This document shows, one piece after another, positions 1 to 9,033 of a DNA stretch of 14,800 bases; within the stretch, counting starts at the first letter, position 1, and each line of letters opens with the position of its first letter. The stretch is from Pseudomonadota bacterium (GTDB taxonomy: Bacteria; Desulfobacterota; Desulfobaccia; Desulfobaccales; 0-14-0-80-60-11). The stretch is from positions 1 through 14,800 of the forward strand of contig JAHIKF010000034.1 in assembly GCA_018897875.1 (NCBI GenBank), in the 5' to 3' direction. Position numbers and translations under genes: made by a program. The notes beneath the pieces are model-generated. The model worked only from the letters and a program-made list of their open reading frames with translations. It did not search any database and had not been told where the DNA came from.

Positions 1-204
1 CACCTATTGCCCCCGGGTAATTACCCCCCTACCCAAGCTCGTAATTCCTCCTTACTCACCGTGTTAAAAGGCTTGAAAACAGACATTGTTTTGTGGTCTG
101 ATATAGCCATAATCTGGCCGTCCCTGCGCGCTACCCTCGCCGGGCCGCGATTGCTTCATTCCGGCCGCGAATTCAATTTTTCGCTTAACTATTCCGAAAC
201 CTTG

Positions 205-210
205 TATAAT
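205..210 (+). promoter_or_regulatory. Candidate -10 box for the class III cyclase gene
   Basis: A perfect TATAAT lies 63 bases upstream of the cyclase ATG, with TG directly before it. No convincing -35 hexamer is seen at 16-18 bases; the region is just T-rich. If used, transcription would start near 217 and leave a leader of about 55 bases. The rest of 1-204 holds no gene that I can support. Confidence 0.4.
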
Positions 211-273
211 TCTGACCAGGGGACGCGCCCCGGCGGTCTGCGTCCCCCAGCTTCACCATAAACCGGAGTGGCC

Positions 274-2223
274 ATGCGACTGCGCACCTATCTGATCCTG
301 TCCTACGTGGCGCTTATCGTCATATTATTTGGCGGCGCCTGGTTCATCGACGCCCGCGTGATGGGCGACCTTACCAAAAACTCCATCCGCATCGCCGACC
401 AGGCCGTGACCAGCGTCACCGCGGCGCACGTGCAGCATTCGGATGACATCCTCACCCGCATCGGCCAATACGTCGTCAAGGACAAGGCCGAAGACGTGGC
501 CCGGGAAATGGCTTATGTCTTGAAAGGCAAAAAGCTCGATGATTACGCCAAACTGCGCCGGGATCCCGTGCTCCGGGCCGTCGCCATCCAGGATATTTAC
601 ACCCCGGACGGGCCCGCGGGTTACACCGATTTGTATGACCGCCGCGGCTATATCCTGTTTCATCCCGATAAAAACGTCGAGGGCCGGAACCAGCTGGATT
701 GGGAGAAAGAATACCCGGAGACCACGGAGTTGATCAAGCGTTCCTTGACGGAAAACCGTGTGCAAGGTTTTTTCACGTTTTTCGATAAGGACAAAAAAGA
801 GAGGAAGCGGTTTTCGGTGCGGGTCCATGTCCCCGGCACCCCCTTCATTGTTGCGGCCATCGTCAATCTGGACCAATATTTCACCCCCTCGCAGCAGCGG
901 ATGAAGGAATCCTGCCAGATCGCCACGGTGCAGGCCAAGCAGCAGATTGAGGCCCATTATGCCGCCCTCAACCGGGAGGTCATGATCGGCGGCCTCTTTG
1001 CCGGCCTGGCCCTGTGCCTGGTGGGCGGCTTATCGGGGTTCTATTTTGCCGCCGCCATCTCCCGGCCCATCTCCCGCCTCCGGGATGGGGTGCGGCAGGT
1101 GGGGGAAGGCGACTTTGCGGTGGCCGTGCCGGTTCGGGGGGTGCGCGAAGTGGCGGACCTGGCGGTTTCCTTTAATGACCTGGGGAAACAACTCACCGAA
1201 TACATTGAAAAACGGGATTTCATCCGGGATACCTTCGGGCGCTACGTCACCCAGGAGGTGGTGACCAAACTGCTGGAATCCGAAGGAGCCCTGGATATGG
1301 GCGGCGATATCCGGGAGGTCTCCCTCATCATGTCGGACCTGCGGGGCTTCACTGCCATTATCGCCGAGATGGAACCGGAGCAGGTCATCACCTTTCTTAA
1401 CCGCTATTTGAGCAAGATGATCGCCATTCTCCTGGATAACCGGGCCGTCATCGACGAAATACTGGGGGACGGCATCCTGGCCTTCTTCGGCGCCCCGGAA
1501 CCCCGGGAAGATCACCCGGCCCGGGCCGTAGCCTGCGCCCTGTCGATGCAGGCGGCCATGGACGAAATCAACGCCGAGAACGAGGCCGAGGGCCTGCCCC
1601 GGCTGGCCATGGGCATCGGGGTGAACACCGGCTCGGTGGTGGTGGGCAACATCGGCTCGGAGCGGCGGACCAAGTACAGCGTCGTGGGCTCCGACGTCAA
1701 TTTTGTCTCCCGCCTGGAAGCCTTTGCCCTGGCGGGGCAGGTGCTTATCAGCGCCGCTACCTACAGCCGGGTGCGAGATCTGGTGGAAGTGGCCAACGTC
1801 CTGACGGTGGAGATGAAGGGCATGCCGGGCCGGGCCACGCTCTATGACGTCCGGTCCATGGGCGCCCCGTACAACATCCGGCTTCCGGACAAGTCGGAGC
1901 AGCTTGCGGAGTTGCCGGAAGCGATCGGGGTCAGGATCCATCGCCTCAAGAACAAGATTATCACCGACGTTAGCGGCCGGGCCTGGGTGACGCATCTGTG
2001 CGACACCGCCGCCCGGGTGACCTCGGAGAGCGCCCTGGAAGCCTGGGAGGACCTCCGCCTGGCTTTTCTGGACGACAACCAGGAGCCCACCCCGGGCCAT
2101 ATCTACGGCAAGGTCACCCGGGTGAAGCCCCTCACGGATGGCCGGTTCGAGGTTCTCATCAACTTTACCTCCGTGCCGGCGGGAATCTTGCGGACTTTCG
2201 GCCGCCATACAGGGACGGCTTGA
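274..2223 (+). CDS. Membrane sensor class III nucleotide cyclase (Cache-HAMP-cyclase, PilZ-like tail)
   Basis: This is a 649-residue inner-membrane receptor that should make cAMP or cGMP in response to a periplasmic signal. I chose ATG 274 because GGAG at 265-268 lies 5 bases upstream; GTG 268 overlaps that site. The order of parts is: membrane helix at about 6-25; a periplasmic Cache-like sensor at about 26-230, with the typical YDRRGYILFHPD stretch near residue 120; a second helix at about 238-262; HAMP at about 262-315; and the cyclase domain at about 340-530. Metal-binding aspartates are D355 (SDLRGF) and D399 (LGDG). The transition-state Asn and Arg are N476 and R480 (VNFVSR). The purine-selecting position four before D399 is Glu395, where adenylate cyclases usually have Lys, so GTP may be the substrate. 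Residues about 550-645 look like a PilZ fold lacking the RxxxR motif. The gene stands alone, converging on the autotransporter gene. Confidence 0.92.
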   Translation: MRLRTYLILSYVALIVILFGGAWFIDARVMGDLTKNSIRIADQAVTSVTAAHVQHSDDILTRIGQYVVKDKAEDVAREMAYVLKGKKLDDYAKLRRDPVLRAVAIQDIYTPDGPAGYTDLYDRRGYILFHPDKNVEGRNQLDWEKEYPETTELIKRSLTENRVQGFFTFFDKDKKERKRFSVRVHVPGTPFIVAAIVNLDQYFTPSQQRMKESCQIATVQAKQQIEAHYAALNREVMIGGLFAGLALCLVGGLSGFYFAAAISRPISRLRDGVRQVGEGDFAVAVPVRGVREVADLAVSFNDLGKQLTEYIEKRDFIRDTFGRYVTQEVVTKLLESEGALDMGGDIREVSLIMSDLRGFTAIIAEMEPEQVITFLNRYLSKMIAILLDNRAVIDEILGDGILAFFGAPEPREDHPARAVACALSMQAAMDEINAENEAEGLPRLAMGIGVNTGSVVVGNIGSERRTKYSVVGSDVNFVSRLEAFALAGQVLISAATYSRVRDLVEVANVLTVEMKGMPGRATLYDVRSMGAPYNIRLPDKSEQLAELPEAIGVRIHRLKNKIITDVSGRAWVTHLCDTAARVTSESALEAWEDLRLAFLDDNQEPTPGHIYGKVTRVKPLTDGRFEVLINFTSVPAGILRTFGRHTGTA

Positions 2224-2467
2224 ACCCGGGGCCGGCTAGGGGATTGGCCCGGCGGTTGCATGCAGGTCGCGCCCCACGCTCTTTCAATTCATCAAAATTG
2301 TCATGATCAAGATTTGAGCTGACAATCATCAAACCGAGATCAGATGAGGCCTGACCCTTGGGACTAAAACTTTACCTGTCGCCAGGGTCTTAGATACAGC
2401 TATGCTATCCATATCAACCCACTTGAATGGATTTTACAAGCGTGGATAGCTATCAGTGATCTGTAAA
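2224..2467. other. Convergent intergenic gap with weak inverted repeats
   Basis: This gap separates the 3' ends of the cyclase (+) and autotransporter (-) genes. Two inverted repeats can be seen: ATTGTCA (2297-2303) with TGACAAT (2320-2326), and GCTATCCA (2404-2411) with TGGATAGC (2443-2450). Neither is GC-rich nor followed by a T-run, so I do not call a terminator. There is no coding signal. Confidence 0.3.
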
Positions 2468-5400
2468 TCAAAATTCCAAGCGCAGGGCAGCGTTAAGGTA
2501 TTGGGAGGTAGAGTTGCCACGGCCCACCTCGGCGTTATAGTTGACCTGGGCGTACAGGTTCTTTTTGATTCCCACGGTGATGTTGGCCCCCACCACCGCA
2601 AAGTTTCGTTTGGCCGCATCAGTCTGGAAGTTTAAAGTGCTGCTGTCCTGGCTGAGGTTGGCGCTGAGGCTTCGGCTTCCATGAGAAAATTCGTGTTGAT
2701 AGAAGGCGTACCCCTGAGGGACTAACTTAACCGAGCCCACCTTGAGGGGGACGGTGAGGCGTCCACCCAAACCGGTTTGCAGAGAATCTGCACTCTGGGA
2801 GGCGACCTTCAGGTTGAGGGACCCGGCCCCTTGTTCCGTAAATCCACCTATCCACAGGGCAGAGTAGCCCAGGGTGACGGAAGGTGTCAGGATAAAACGG
2901 CTCAACCTGAGGTCATAGCCCGTCTCTCCGTACAGGTTGAACTGGTTGCCGTTGGTGTAACTCGAGGCGGTGCGGGCCAGGCCGCCGAAATTGATCCCCC
3001 GCTTCAGGTCGTAGAGGTTGAGGGCGTAGCCCACGGAGCCGTAGGCAAAGAGGGACCCGGGGAAATAGGCGGCATAGGCATTGAAGGGTATGGTATTGGC
3101 GGTGACGCTGCCCCCGGAGCCGTAGAAGCTGGAGCTGGTATTATTGTAGCCCGCAGCCAGGCCCACCAGGAGGTTATCCCGCAACCGGTAGTCGGCCCCG
3201 GCGGTGAAACCACCCAGGGAGAAGTTATAGCCCGTCTGGCTGGTGGAGGAGTTTTGACTACCAAAGGCGGCTCCCCCACCCGCAAAGAGGCCCCAGCGGC
3301 TTTCAGGCGCTTTAAATTCTTTCCGGGTGCTGAACAGGTTGGAGAGGCTGGCGCCGTTGTAAGCCAGCATCAAGCCATCCAGCCGGGAGTAGTTGAAACC
3401 GAGGTTGCCGGAGTTGACACTGCCGCCCTCGCCACTCACTCCCTGGACAAACCGGAGGTTGGTGGTCCGGGTGGCCAGATTTCGCACCTGAAAAGTGGCT
3501 GCGGCAAAACCCAAGGTGGATAGGGCGCTGGCCTTTTCCGGGGAGATTTGCTTAAAGGCATCCCGGACATTGGCACTGGCCGGTAAGCCATCGATGGCGT
3601 CCAGCACCGTGTTCAGGTCGCCGGAGGTAGCCCCGGCCAGGCCATTGAGTATGGCCCCCACGGCATACTGGTTGCGGGTCAGGGGGGCAAGAAACGGGTT
3701 GGTGTAGTCCCGCTGGACCAGCAGGTCGACGCGGTTGGCCGCATAAAGGGGCTGACTCACCAGGGTGGGAGTGAAGTTGGACCAGGTGCTAAAAGCGCCG
3801 GAGATACCCCCTGTGGCGCTGACAACGCCCTCAAAGACCTGGCCGGCCCGGGGGCGATAGCCGTTCAAGAGTATCGGGGTCAAGGCCCCATTCAAGCTGG
3901 CGGTGCCGGGAGCGCCCGTAACCATGAGTTGGTCGTAGCTCGTGGCCGAGGCGATTCCCACCTGCAGAATCCCGCTGGCGGTCTGGGTATAGCTCCCTTC
4001 CACGTTCAGGGTCCCCACCGAGTTACCCGGGTTGACCGTGCCCCGGTTGGTAAAGGCGCCCTGCAAGGTGCCGGTGCCCCCAAGAAAGCCGGTGGTGTCG
4101 TTCAACAAGGGGCCCCCGCCGATCAAGGTGCCATTTACCACCAGGTTCCCCTGGTTATCCAGCCCCTGGCCGTTCAGCGTGACGCTGCGACCGGCGTCGA
4201 TGCCGATGGCGGCGTAGTTGGCCAGGCCGTTTGCCGCGGTGAAGTCGGCGTTGAAGTTCACCGCGCCATAGTTGAGGAGCCGGCCGCTAAAGGCGCCGCT
4301 GCTATAGTTGAAGGTGCCCTGGTTCGAAAGGAAGCCTGCCACGGTGCCACCTTGGTGGTTAAAGGTGGCGGCGTTCAGGTTGCCGCCGGTCTGGTTGAAA
4401 GTACCTCCGAGGTTCAGGTTGACAGTCCCGGCGGTGAGGTTCCCCCCCTGGAGGTTGTAGATGCCGCTCCTCCCGGGAATGCCCGCCAGGGTCAAGGTAT
4501 GGCTCACCGTGTGGCTGCCGCCGGTTTGGGTAAAGGTGCCGCTGCCCCCATTGCCGACGACGGTGTTGTTTGTGAAGAGGCTGCCGCCACTCAAATCATA
4601 GGCGCCGCTACCGGTGGTCCAATCGCCCAGGATAAGGTCACGGGTTACCGTATTACTGCCGCCGCTCTGATTGAAGGCGCCGAGTCCTTGGTATCCGATG
4701 GCCTCAAAGTCGGTAAAGAGGCTGCCGCCGCTCAGGTTATAGGTGCCGCTGCTACCGTCACGATAACCCAGACAGAGAACGTCGGTCACTGTATTGGTGC
4801 CGCCGCTTTGGTTGAAGACGCCGAGCCCTCCTACCAGAACTCCGATGGTCTCAACGGGGGCCGAGAGGCTGCCGCCGCTCAGGTTATAAGTGCCGCTGCT
4901 GCCGGGATAATAGCCGAGATAGAGGCCGCTAACGGAGCTCGATTCCTCAATCGTAGTGCTGCCGCCGCTCTGATTGAAAATACCGTTTCCGTCCTTGCCC
5001 ACATAGAGAGTTGACGTCAAGAGGCTGCCGCCGCTCAGGTTATAGGTGCCGCTGCTACCGGAAGAATACCCCAATTGCAAATTGTTGCTAATTCTGATGA
5101 TACCGGCGCTTTGGTTGAAGACGCCGACTCCTTGGTATCCAACGAACCCGAAACCGGCCGAGAGGCTGCCGCCGTTCAGGTTATAGGTGCCGCTGCTGCC
5201 CGAGTTGTAGCCCAGAAAGAAGATGCCGGCCACCGTATTGGTGCCGCCGCTCAGGTTATAGGTGCCGCTGCTGCCGGAAGCATACCCCAGATAAAGGTTG
5301 CCGGTCTCCGTGTTCGTGCCGCCGGTCTGGTTCAAGGTGCCGGTAGATACGTTGCCGATATACACATTATTGAAGCTGACGTCGCTGTCGACCGTATAAG

Positions 5401-5521
5401 TTGGGCCGTCGACAACCAGATCAACAGCCAGGGATGAACCCGTGATCAGGCAGACCGTCAACGCCAGGGTCGCCCCCAGTAACCGCCAATGCCTGCAGCT
5501 CAGTCTTTTAATCCGTGTCAT
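2468..5521 (-). CDS. Autotransporter (type Va) adhesin-like outer-membrane protein
   Basis: The 1017-residue product should cross the inner membrane by Sec, insert a C-terminal barrel into the outer membrane and expose a repeat passenger. Residues 1-32 form a signal peptide: basic MTRIKRL, hydrophobic core, cleavage after SSLA. Residues about 45-375 carry about fifteen short repeats that alternate between GxFNQSGG and GTYNLSGG types. They are followed by a beta-helix-like stretch with PGNSVGTLNVEGSYTQ at about 500, typical of autotransporter passengers. A linker at about 600-730 leads to a barrel at about 741-1017 that ends in LRLEF; a terminal Phe is the usual barrel assembly signal. The in-frame GTG at 5533 would add four residues; neither start has a good ribosome binding site. 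No protease catalytic triad is evident, so adhesion is the likely role, but this is inferred from architecture. The gene appears monocistronic. Confidence 0.9.
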   Translation of the reverse strand: MTRIKRLSCRHWRLLGATLALTVCLITGSSLAVDLVVDGPTYTVDSDVSFNNVYIGNVSTGTLNQTGGTNTETGNLYLGYASGSSGTYNLSGGTNTVAGIFFLGYNSGSSGTYNLNGGSLSAGFGFVGYQGVGVFNQSAGIIRISNNLQLGYSSGSSGTYNLSGGSLLTSTLYVGKDGNGIFNQSGGSTTIEESSSVSGLYLGYYPGSSGTYNLSGGSLSAPVETIGVLVGGLGVFNQSGGTNTVTDVLCLGYRDGSSGTYNLSGGSLFTDFEAIGYQGLGAFNQSGGSNTVTRDLILGDWTTGSGAYDLSGGSLFTNNTVVGNGGSGTFTQTGGSHTVSHTLTLAGIPGRSGIYNLQGGNLTAGTVNLNLGGTFNQTGGNLNAATFNHQGGTVAGFLSNQGTFNYSSGAFSGRLLNYGAVNFNADFTAANGLANYAAIGIDAGRSVTLNGQGLDNQGNLVVNGTLIGGGPLLNDTTGFLGGTGTLQGAFTNRGTVNPGNSVGTLNVEGSYTQTASGILQVGIASATSYDQLMVTGAPGTASLNGALTPILLNGYRPRAGQVFEGVVSATGGISGAFSTWSNFTPTLVSQPLYAANRVDLLVQRDYTNPFLAPLTRNQYAVGAILNGLAGATSGDLNTVLDAIDGLPASANVRDAFKQISPEKASALSTLGFAAATFQVRNLATRTTNLRFVQGVSGEGGSVNSGNLGFNYSRLDGLMLAYNGASLSNLFSTRKEFKAPESRWGLFAGGGAAFGSQNSSTSQTGYNFSLGGFTAGADYRLRDNLLVGLAAGYNNTSSSFYGSGGSVTANTIPFNAYAAYFPGSLFAYGSVGYALNLYDLKRGINFGGLARTASSYTNGNQFNLYGETGYDLRLSRFILTPSVTLGYSALWIGGFTEQGAGSLNLKVASQSADSLQTGLGGRLTVPLKVGSVKLVPQGYAFYQHEFSHGSRSLSANLSQDSSTLNFQTDAAKRNFAVVGANITVGIKKNLYAQVNYNAEVGRGNSTSQYLNAALRLEF
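4380..5350 (-). repeat. Intragenic repeat array in the autotransporter passenger
   Basis: Near-identical DNA encoding GTYNLSGG recurs on the minus strand around 4721, 4866, 5023, 5164 and 5242, with a diverged copy near 4580. The spacing is mostly 140-157 bases, with one of 78. Each pair of motifs makes a protein module of about 45-50 residues. Such arrays are prone to unequal recombination, so copy number may vary between strains. Long open frames on the opposite strand here are by-products of the repeats. Confidence 0.85.
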
Positions 5522-5533
5522 AGCCAACTTCAC

Positions 5534-5913
5534 TCGGTTAAAAGTGGACCATAATCGCCCAACCTCTCCGGTAAGGTAACTTGGTCCGAGATTATGCCGC
5601 GTCTATAACTAGTTCTGCCCCAACGAGGTTTTGGAGCTTCTGTGCCCGAGTAAAATCTCCCAAACGATCCTCTTCTCGAAACCAATTCTTTTCACCGGTG
5701 GACAAATAGCACAAATTGGGGCGAAAAGCCAATTTTCCCTAGATTTCAGACATATCAATCCCTCGGCGACCAGATGGTGCCTTCCTGGTAAGCCTATAAT
5801 CCCCAGACCAGCAAAGCTCATCAATGGTAAAGCAAAAGTGGCCAGACATTGTTTGATGGATGTGCTGGTGACTTGCCAAAACAGTAACTTCTCGAAAATA
5901 CTGGTTAATTTTG
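5534..5913. other. Intergenic region without a recognisable gene
   Basis: This is the first part of a 0.7 kb gap between the divergent autotransporter and diguanylate cyclase genes. Open frames on both strands here resemble no family I know and lack ribosome binding sites. CATAATC (5550-5556) and GATTATG (5589-5595) form a short inverted pair upstream of the autotransporter gene. I find no clear -35/-10 pair for that gene. Confidence 0.4.
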
Positions 5914-6031
5914 GTTATGATTTGAAGAGCACCATACCAATCTCGCCCGGTACCTTTTCCCCGGTCATTCCCGGGGAACCAACCGGTAGACCTCGATCAG
6001 GGGAGCGCCTGCTCCTGGGCCATCCGGCGGC
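5914..6031. repeat. Diverged direct repeat of the larC 3' region, copy 1
   Basis: This stretch aligns with 10282-10400 without gaps up to 6003, then with one single-base deletion. By hand count about 91 of 118 bases are identical. The match covers both the last larC codons and about 51 bases beyond the stop codon, so it is DNA duplication rather than protein convergence. Similarity may extend weakly down to 5873, where CTTGCCAA is shared with 10250. Confidence 0.8.
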
Positions 6032-6060
6032 GCCGCAGTTTGGGTTCCATCTGCACCTCG
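5965..6060 (-). pseudogene. Frameshifted remnant of the larC 3' end
   Basis: Read on the minus strand this encodes RRMAQEQALP, then, after a one-base frameshift, LIEVYRLVPRE and a TGA stop. The intact LarC in this window ends RRMAEAEGVPLIEVYRLIPRE. Homology fades beyond about 6035, and 6060 is a soft boundary. No start codon or upstream part survives. The relic lies in the same orientation as the intact gene about 4.4 kb away. It has no coding function as it stands. Confidence 0.78.
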
Positions 6061-6241
6061 GCCCGGCGCGTCTTCCAAATACTGGCATTTAGTCAGGCCC
6101 TCACCAGCCCTAATTTTTTCCCTCAACAAAAAATCTTCAGATGCCGATAAACAAAATTAACGATGGTGTTAGGGAGATTGCCACCTCCTGATCATCTATT
6201 CCCATGACTATCTGAGCGCCGCGGCACCATCACGGCCTCAT

Positions 6242-6249
6242 AAAGGAGT
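6242..6249 (+). promoter_or_regulatory. Ribosome binding site fixing the GTG start of the diguanylate cyclase
   Basis: AAAGGAGT has its GGAG core at 6245-6248, seven bases before GTG 6256. There is no in-frame ATG nearby, so this site decides the start. The stretch 6061-6241 otherwise shows no gene or clear promoter. Confidence 0.75.
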
Positions 6250-6255
6250 CCCTGC

Positions 6256-9012
6256 GTGGCTAAGCAGAAAACAGGCCCCAAACCGGATGAGGTCCTGCGG
6301 GCCCGGGCCAAAAAACTTCTGACCAGACCCGGCCCGGAACTGGACAAGATTCCCCTGACCGAGATCCAGAAGCTGGTGCACGAGCTGCAGCGATACCAGG
6401 TCGAACTGGATATGCAGAACGAGGAGCTGCGCCGGTCTCAGGGGGAAACCGAGGCAGCTTTAGCCAAATATGCCGACCTCTATGACTCCGCCCCCATCGG
6501 CTATTTCACCTTCAACCCGCAGGGGGTGATTCTGGAGGCGAATCTCACCGGCGTCCGGCTATTGGGGCTGGAACGGGGCACCCTCCTGCGCACCTCGTTC
6601 TTTCCCCACATCGTCCCGGCATTCCGGGCTGAGTTCAGGGCTCACTTGCACCAGGTTTTTACCACCCAACCCCGACAATTCTGCACCTTGCAGTTAGTTG
6701 CCCCAGAGGGCGCCGCCCGGTATGTGACGCTGGAGAGCATTGCGGTCCCAAGGCAGGCAAGGAGTCTCGCCCAATGCCGCTCTGCCGTCAGCGACTGCAC
6801 GGCCCGCCAACTCGCCGAAGAAGACCTGAGCCGCAGTGAGGAAAAATTCCATCTGCTTTTTGATCAGGCTCCTCTGGGGTACCAGTCTATGGACGAGGCG
6901 GGGCACATCCTTGAGGTGAACCAGACCTGGCTTGACCTTTTAGGGTATTCCCGGGAGGAAGTGCTGGGCCGCTGGTTCGGCGCCTTTCTGCGGCCTGGGG
7001 CTCAGGACCTCTTTCAGGAAGGTTTCACCCGGTTCAAGGCCGACGGGGAGGTCAGTGGCCTCGAGTGGGAGATGGTGCGCCAGGACGGCACCACCATCGT
7101 GGCCTCTTTTAACGGCAGGCTCATCCGGGACGAACAGGGAAAGTTCCTCAGGACCCATTGCCTGTTCGAGGATATCACCGCCCGCCGGCAGGCCGAGAGG
7201 GAGTTGAAAAAGTCGCTTTCCCTGCTCCATAGCACCCTGGAATCCACGGCTGACGGCATTTTGGTGGTGGACCGGCAAGGGAAGATCGTCCGTTATAATA
7301 GCAAGTTCATGGGTCTGTGGCGCATCCCGGCCTCAGTTATGGCCTTTGGTGATGACCGGCGGGCCCTGGCCTTTGTTTTGGACCAGTTGCAAGCCCCGGA
7401 GGCTTTCCTCGCTAAGGTGCAGGAGTTGTACGCCCACCCGGAAGCAGAGAGCTATGACGTGCTGGATTTCAAGGATGGCCGTTTTTTTGAGCGCTATTCT
7501 CAACCTCACCGGATGGAGGGAGAGATTGTGGGCCGGGTTTGGAGTTTCCGGGACATCACCGCCCGCAAGCAGGCCGAGGAGGAGATCAAAACCACCTGCG
7601 CCTTTCTGGAAAATACGATTAGCTCCTCGGTCGACCCCATCGCCATCGTGGACGGACACGGCCGTTTCACCAGATGGAATCAAGCCGCGGCAGAGGCCTA
7701 TGGCTATAGTGCCGAGGGCCTCACCGGCCTGACTGCCTTTGATTTATATGCCGATAAACCCGCTCTGGCAAAAATGCTGGGCCAATTGCGCCGGGATGGT
7801 TTTGTCCGGGGATACGAAATCGACATGCTGAAAAAGGACGGGACCATCGCCCCCTTTAGCCTGTCCATCGGATTGCTGGCGGATGAGGACGGGAAAAGTA
7901 CGGGGAGCGTGTGTGTGGCCCGGGACCTGAGTGAAACCAGAAAGTCCCTGGTCGAGTTGAGTCTCATGAATACCAGACTTAAGGGTTTGGTGGAGGAAGC
8001 CGATAAGCGCAACCGGGAGATCACCCTGGTCAACTCCATGGCGGAAAAGCTCCAATCGTGCCTCTCCCTTGACGAAGCCTATCCTCTTATTGCCCAGTAT
8101 GCCCAAGGATTGTTTCCGGCCAAGTCAGGGGCCTTGTTCATCCAGAACCCCACCAATAATCTCTTGGAAGCGGTTTCGACCTGGGGGGATGCCCCGGTTG
8201 GGGAACTGGCCTTTGCCCCCACTGATTGCTGTGCCCTCCGGCGCGGCCGGGAAAACCTGGGGGGTGGCCTTCACCGGGAGATGCGTTGCCGGCATGTGCC
8301 CCCCCTTCAGCCGGGCAATTATTTGTGTCTACCTTTGCTGGTCCACCGCGAGACCCTGGGGATGTTGCATATCCAGGACCTCAGCGACATAACCCAGGAG
8401 CGGGCTGAGCCGCTTAAAACCCTGGCGGTGACCATCAGTGACCACATCTCCCTGGCCCTGGCCAATATCCGACTCAGGGAAACGCTGCACCACCAGGTGG
8501 TCCACGACGTCCTCACCGGCCTGTTTAACCGGCGCTACCTGGAAGAGACCCTGGAGCGGGAGATTTACCGGGGCCGCCGCAAGGGGGCCTCCCTGGGCCT
8601 CATTATGCTGGACCTGGACTACTTCAAGCGCTTCAATGATACCTTTGGCCACGAAGCCGGAGACAACCTGCTCCGCACCCTGGGGAATTTTCTGGGAGAG
8701 CGCGTGCGCCGGGAAGACGTGGCCTGCCGCTATGGGGGAGAGGAATTTGTTTTGATCCTGGCCGAAGCCTCTCAGGAGATTGTCTGTCAGCGGGCCGAGG
8801 AAATCAGGCGGGAATTCCCGAAGGTTCCGGTATTGTATCGGGGCCAGGTGCTGGAGAGCGTCACGGTGTCTGCGGGCGTGGCCATGTTCCCGGAGCATGG
8901 CGCCACCGGCCGGGATGTGCTCCGGGCCGCGGACGACGCCATGTACCGGGCCAAGGCCCAAGGCCGCAACCAGGTGGTGGTGGCCGAGGGCAGGGTGGCG
9001 CAGCCCCGATAA
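6256..9012 (+). CDS. Multi-PAS/GAF sensor diguanylate cyclase (GGDEF)
   Basis: The 918-residue cytoplasmic protein should make c-di-GMP from two GTP under control of several input domains. After a coiled-coil start (about 30-75) come PAS-like domains at about 77-180, 196-310, 325-440 and 446-560, the linkers carrying the usual DITAR(R/K)QAE signature. A helical linker and a GAF domain follow at about 587-735. The GGDEF domain spans about 745-905. The active site is GGEEF at 827-831, with the metal and substrate stretch [10 protein letters not shown] intact. R818 and D821 form the RxxD inhibitory site, five residues before GGEEF as in PleD, so product feedback is expected. There is no EAL domain and no membrane helix. 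The GAF domain is rich in Cys ([22 protein letters not shown]). Ligands are unknown. The gene ends in its own terminator, so it is probably monocistronic. Confidence 0.95.
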   Translation: MAKQKTGPKPDEVLRARAKKLLTRPGPELDKIPLTEIQKLVHELQRYQVELDMQNEELRRSQGETEAALAKYADLYDSAPIGYFTFNPQGVILEANLTGVRLLGLERGTLLRTSFFPHIVPAFRAEFRAHLHQVFTTQPRQFCTLQLVAPEGAARYVTLESIAVPRQARSLAQCRSAVSDCTARQLAEEDLSRSEEKFHLLFDQAPLGYQSMDEAGHILEVNQTWLDLLGYSREEVLGRWFGAFLRPGAQDLFQEGFTRFKADGEVSGLEWEMVRQDGTTIVASFNGRLIRDEQGKFLRTHCLFEDITARRQAERELKKSLSLLHSTLESTADGILVVDRQGKIVRYNSKFMGLWRIPASVMAFGDDRRALAFVLDQLQAPEAFLAKVQELYAHPEAESYDVLDFKDGRFFERYSQPHRMEGEIVGRVWSFRDITARKQAEEEIKTTCAFLENTISSSVDPIAIVDGHGRFTRWNQAAAEAYGYSAEGLTGLTAFDLYADKPALAKMLGQLRRDGFVRGYEIDMLKKDGTIAPFSLSIGLLADEDGKSTGSVCVARDLSETRKSLVELSLMNTRLKGLVEEADKRNREITLVNSMAEKLQSCLSLDEAYPLIAQYAQGLFPAKSGALFIQNPTNNLLEAVSTWGDAPVGELAFAPTDCCALRRGRENLGGGLHREMRCRHVPPLQPGNYLCLPLLVHRETLGMLHIQDLSDITQERAEPLKTLAVTISDHISLALANIRLRETLHHQVVHDVLTGLFNRRYLEETLEREIYRGRRKGASLGLIMLDLDYFKRFNDTFGHEAGDNLLRTLGNFLGERVRREDVACRYGGEEFVLILAEASQEIVCQRAEEIRREFPKVPVLYRGQVLESVTVSAGVAMFPEHGATGRDVLRAADDAMYRAKAQGRNQVVVAEGRVAQPR

Positions 9013-9033
9013 CTTGCCCGGACGGCAAGTTTT
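9011..9033 (+). terminator. Intrinsic terminator of the diguanylate cyclase gene
   Basis: AACTTGCC (9011-9018) pairs perfectly with GGCAAGTT (9024-9031) around a five-base loop, and the stem runs into TTTT at 9030-9033. The stem overlaps the TAA stop codon at 9010-9012. The T-run is short, but position and stem fit a Rho-independent terminator. Confidence 0.7.

Noticed and set aside
15..26. 12-base palindrome GGGTAATTACCC
   Set aside because: It is a single short palindrome near the window edge with no second copy or promoter beside it; chance cannot be excluded.
7..261. Plus-strand open frame of 84 codons upstream of the cyclase
   Set aside because: It has no ribosome binding site, it reads through the candidate promoter, and its composition and sequence resemble no protein family.
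1030..2208. Minus-strand open frame of 392 codons opposite the cyclase
   Set aside because: It is a shadow of a GC-rich coding region. The plus-strand frame has clear catalytic motifs and this one has none.
2404..2450. Inverted repeat GCTATCCA/TGGATAGC as a terminator between convergent genes
   Set aside because: The loop is 31 bases, the stem is not GC-rich and no T-run follows on either strand.
3929..5014. Long open frame opposite the autotransporter repeats (361 codons, plus strand), and a similar one at 5075-5437
   Set aside because: The frame is kept open by the repeated codons of the real gene on the other strand. The sequence is low-complexity Ala/Gly/Val with no start signal.
5609..5824. 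Minus-strand open frame of 71 codons upstream of the autotransporter
   Set aside because: No ribosome binding site, no family resemblance, and no conserved motif could be seen.
5631..6092. Plus-strand open frame of 153 codons in the gap before the diguanylate cyclase
   Set aside because: It runs antisense through the larC relic, shows no recognisable domain and has no ribosome binding site.
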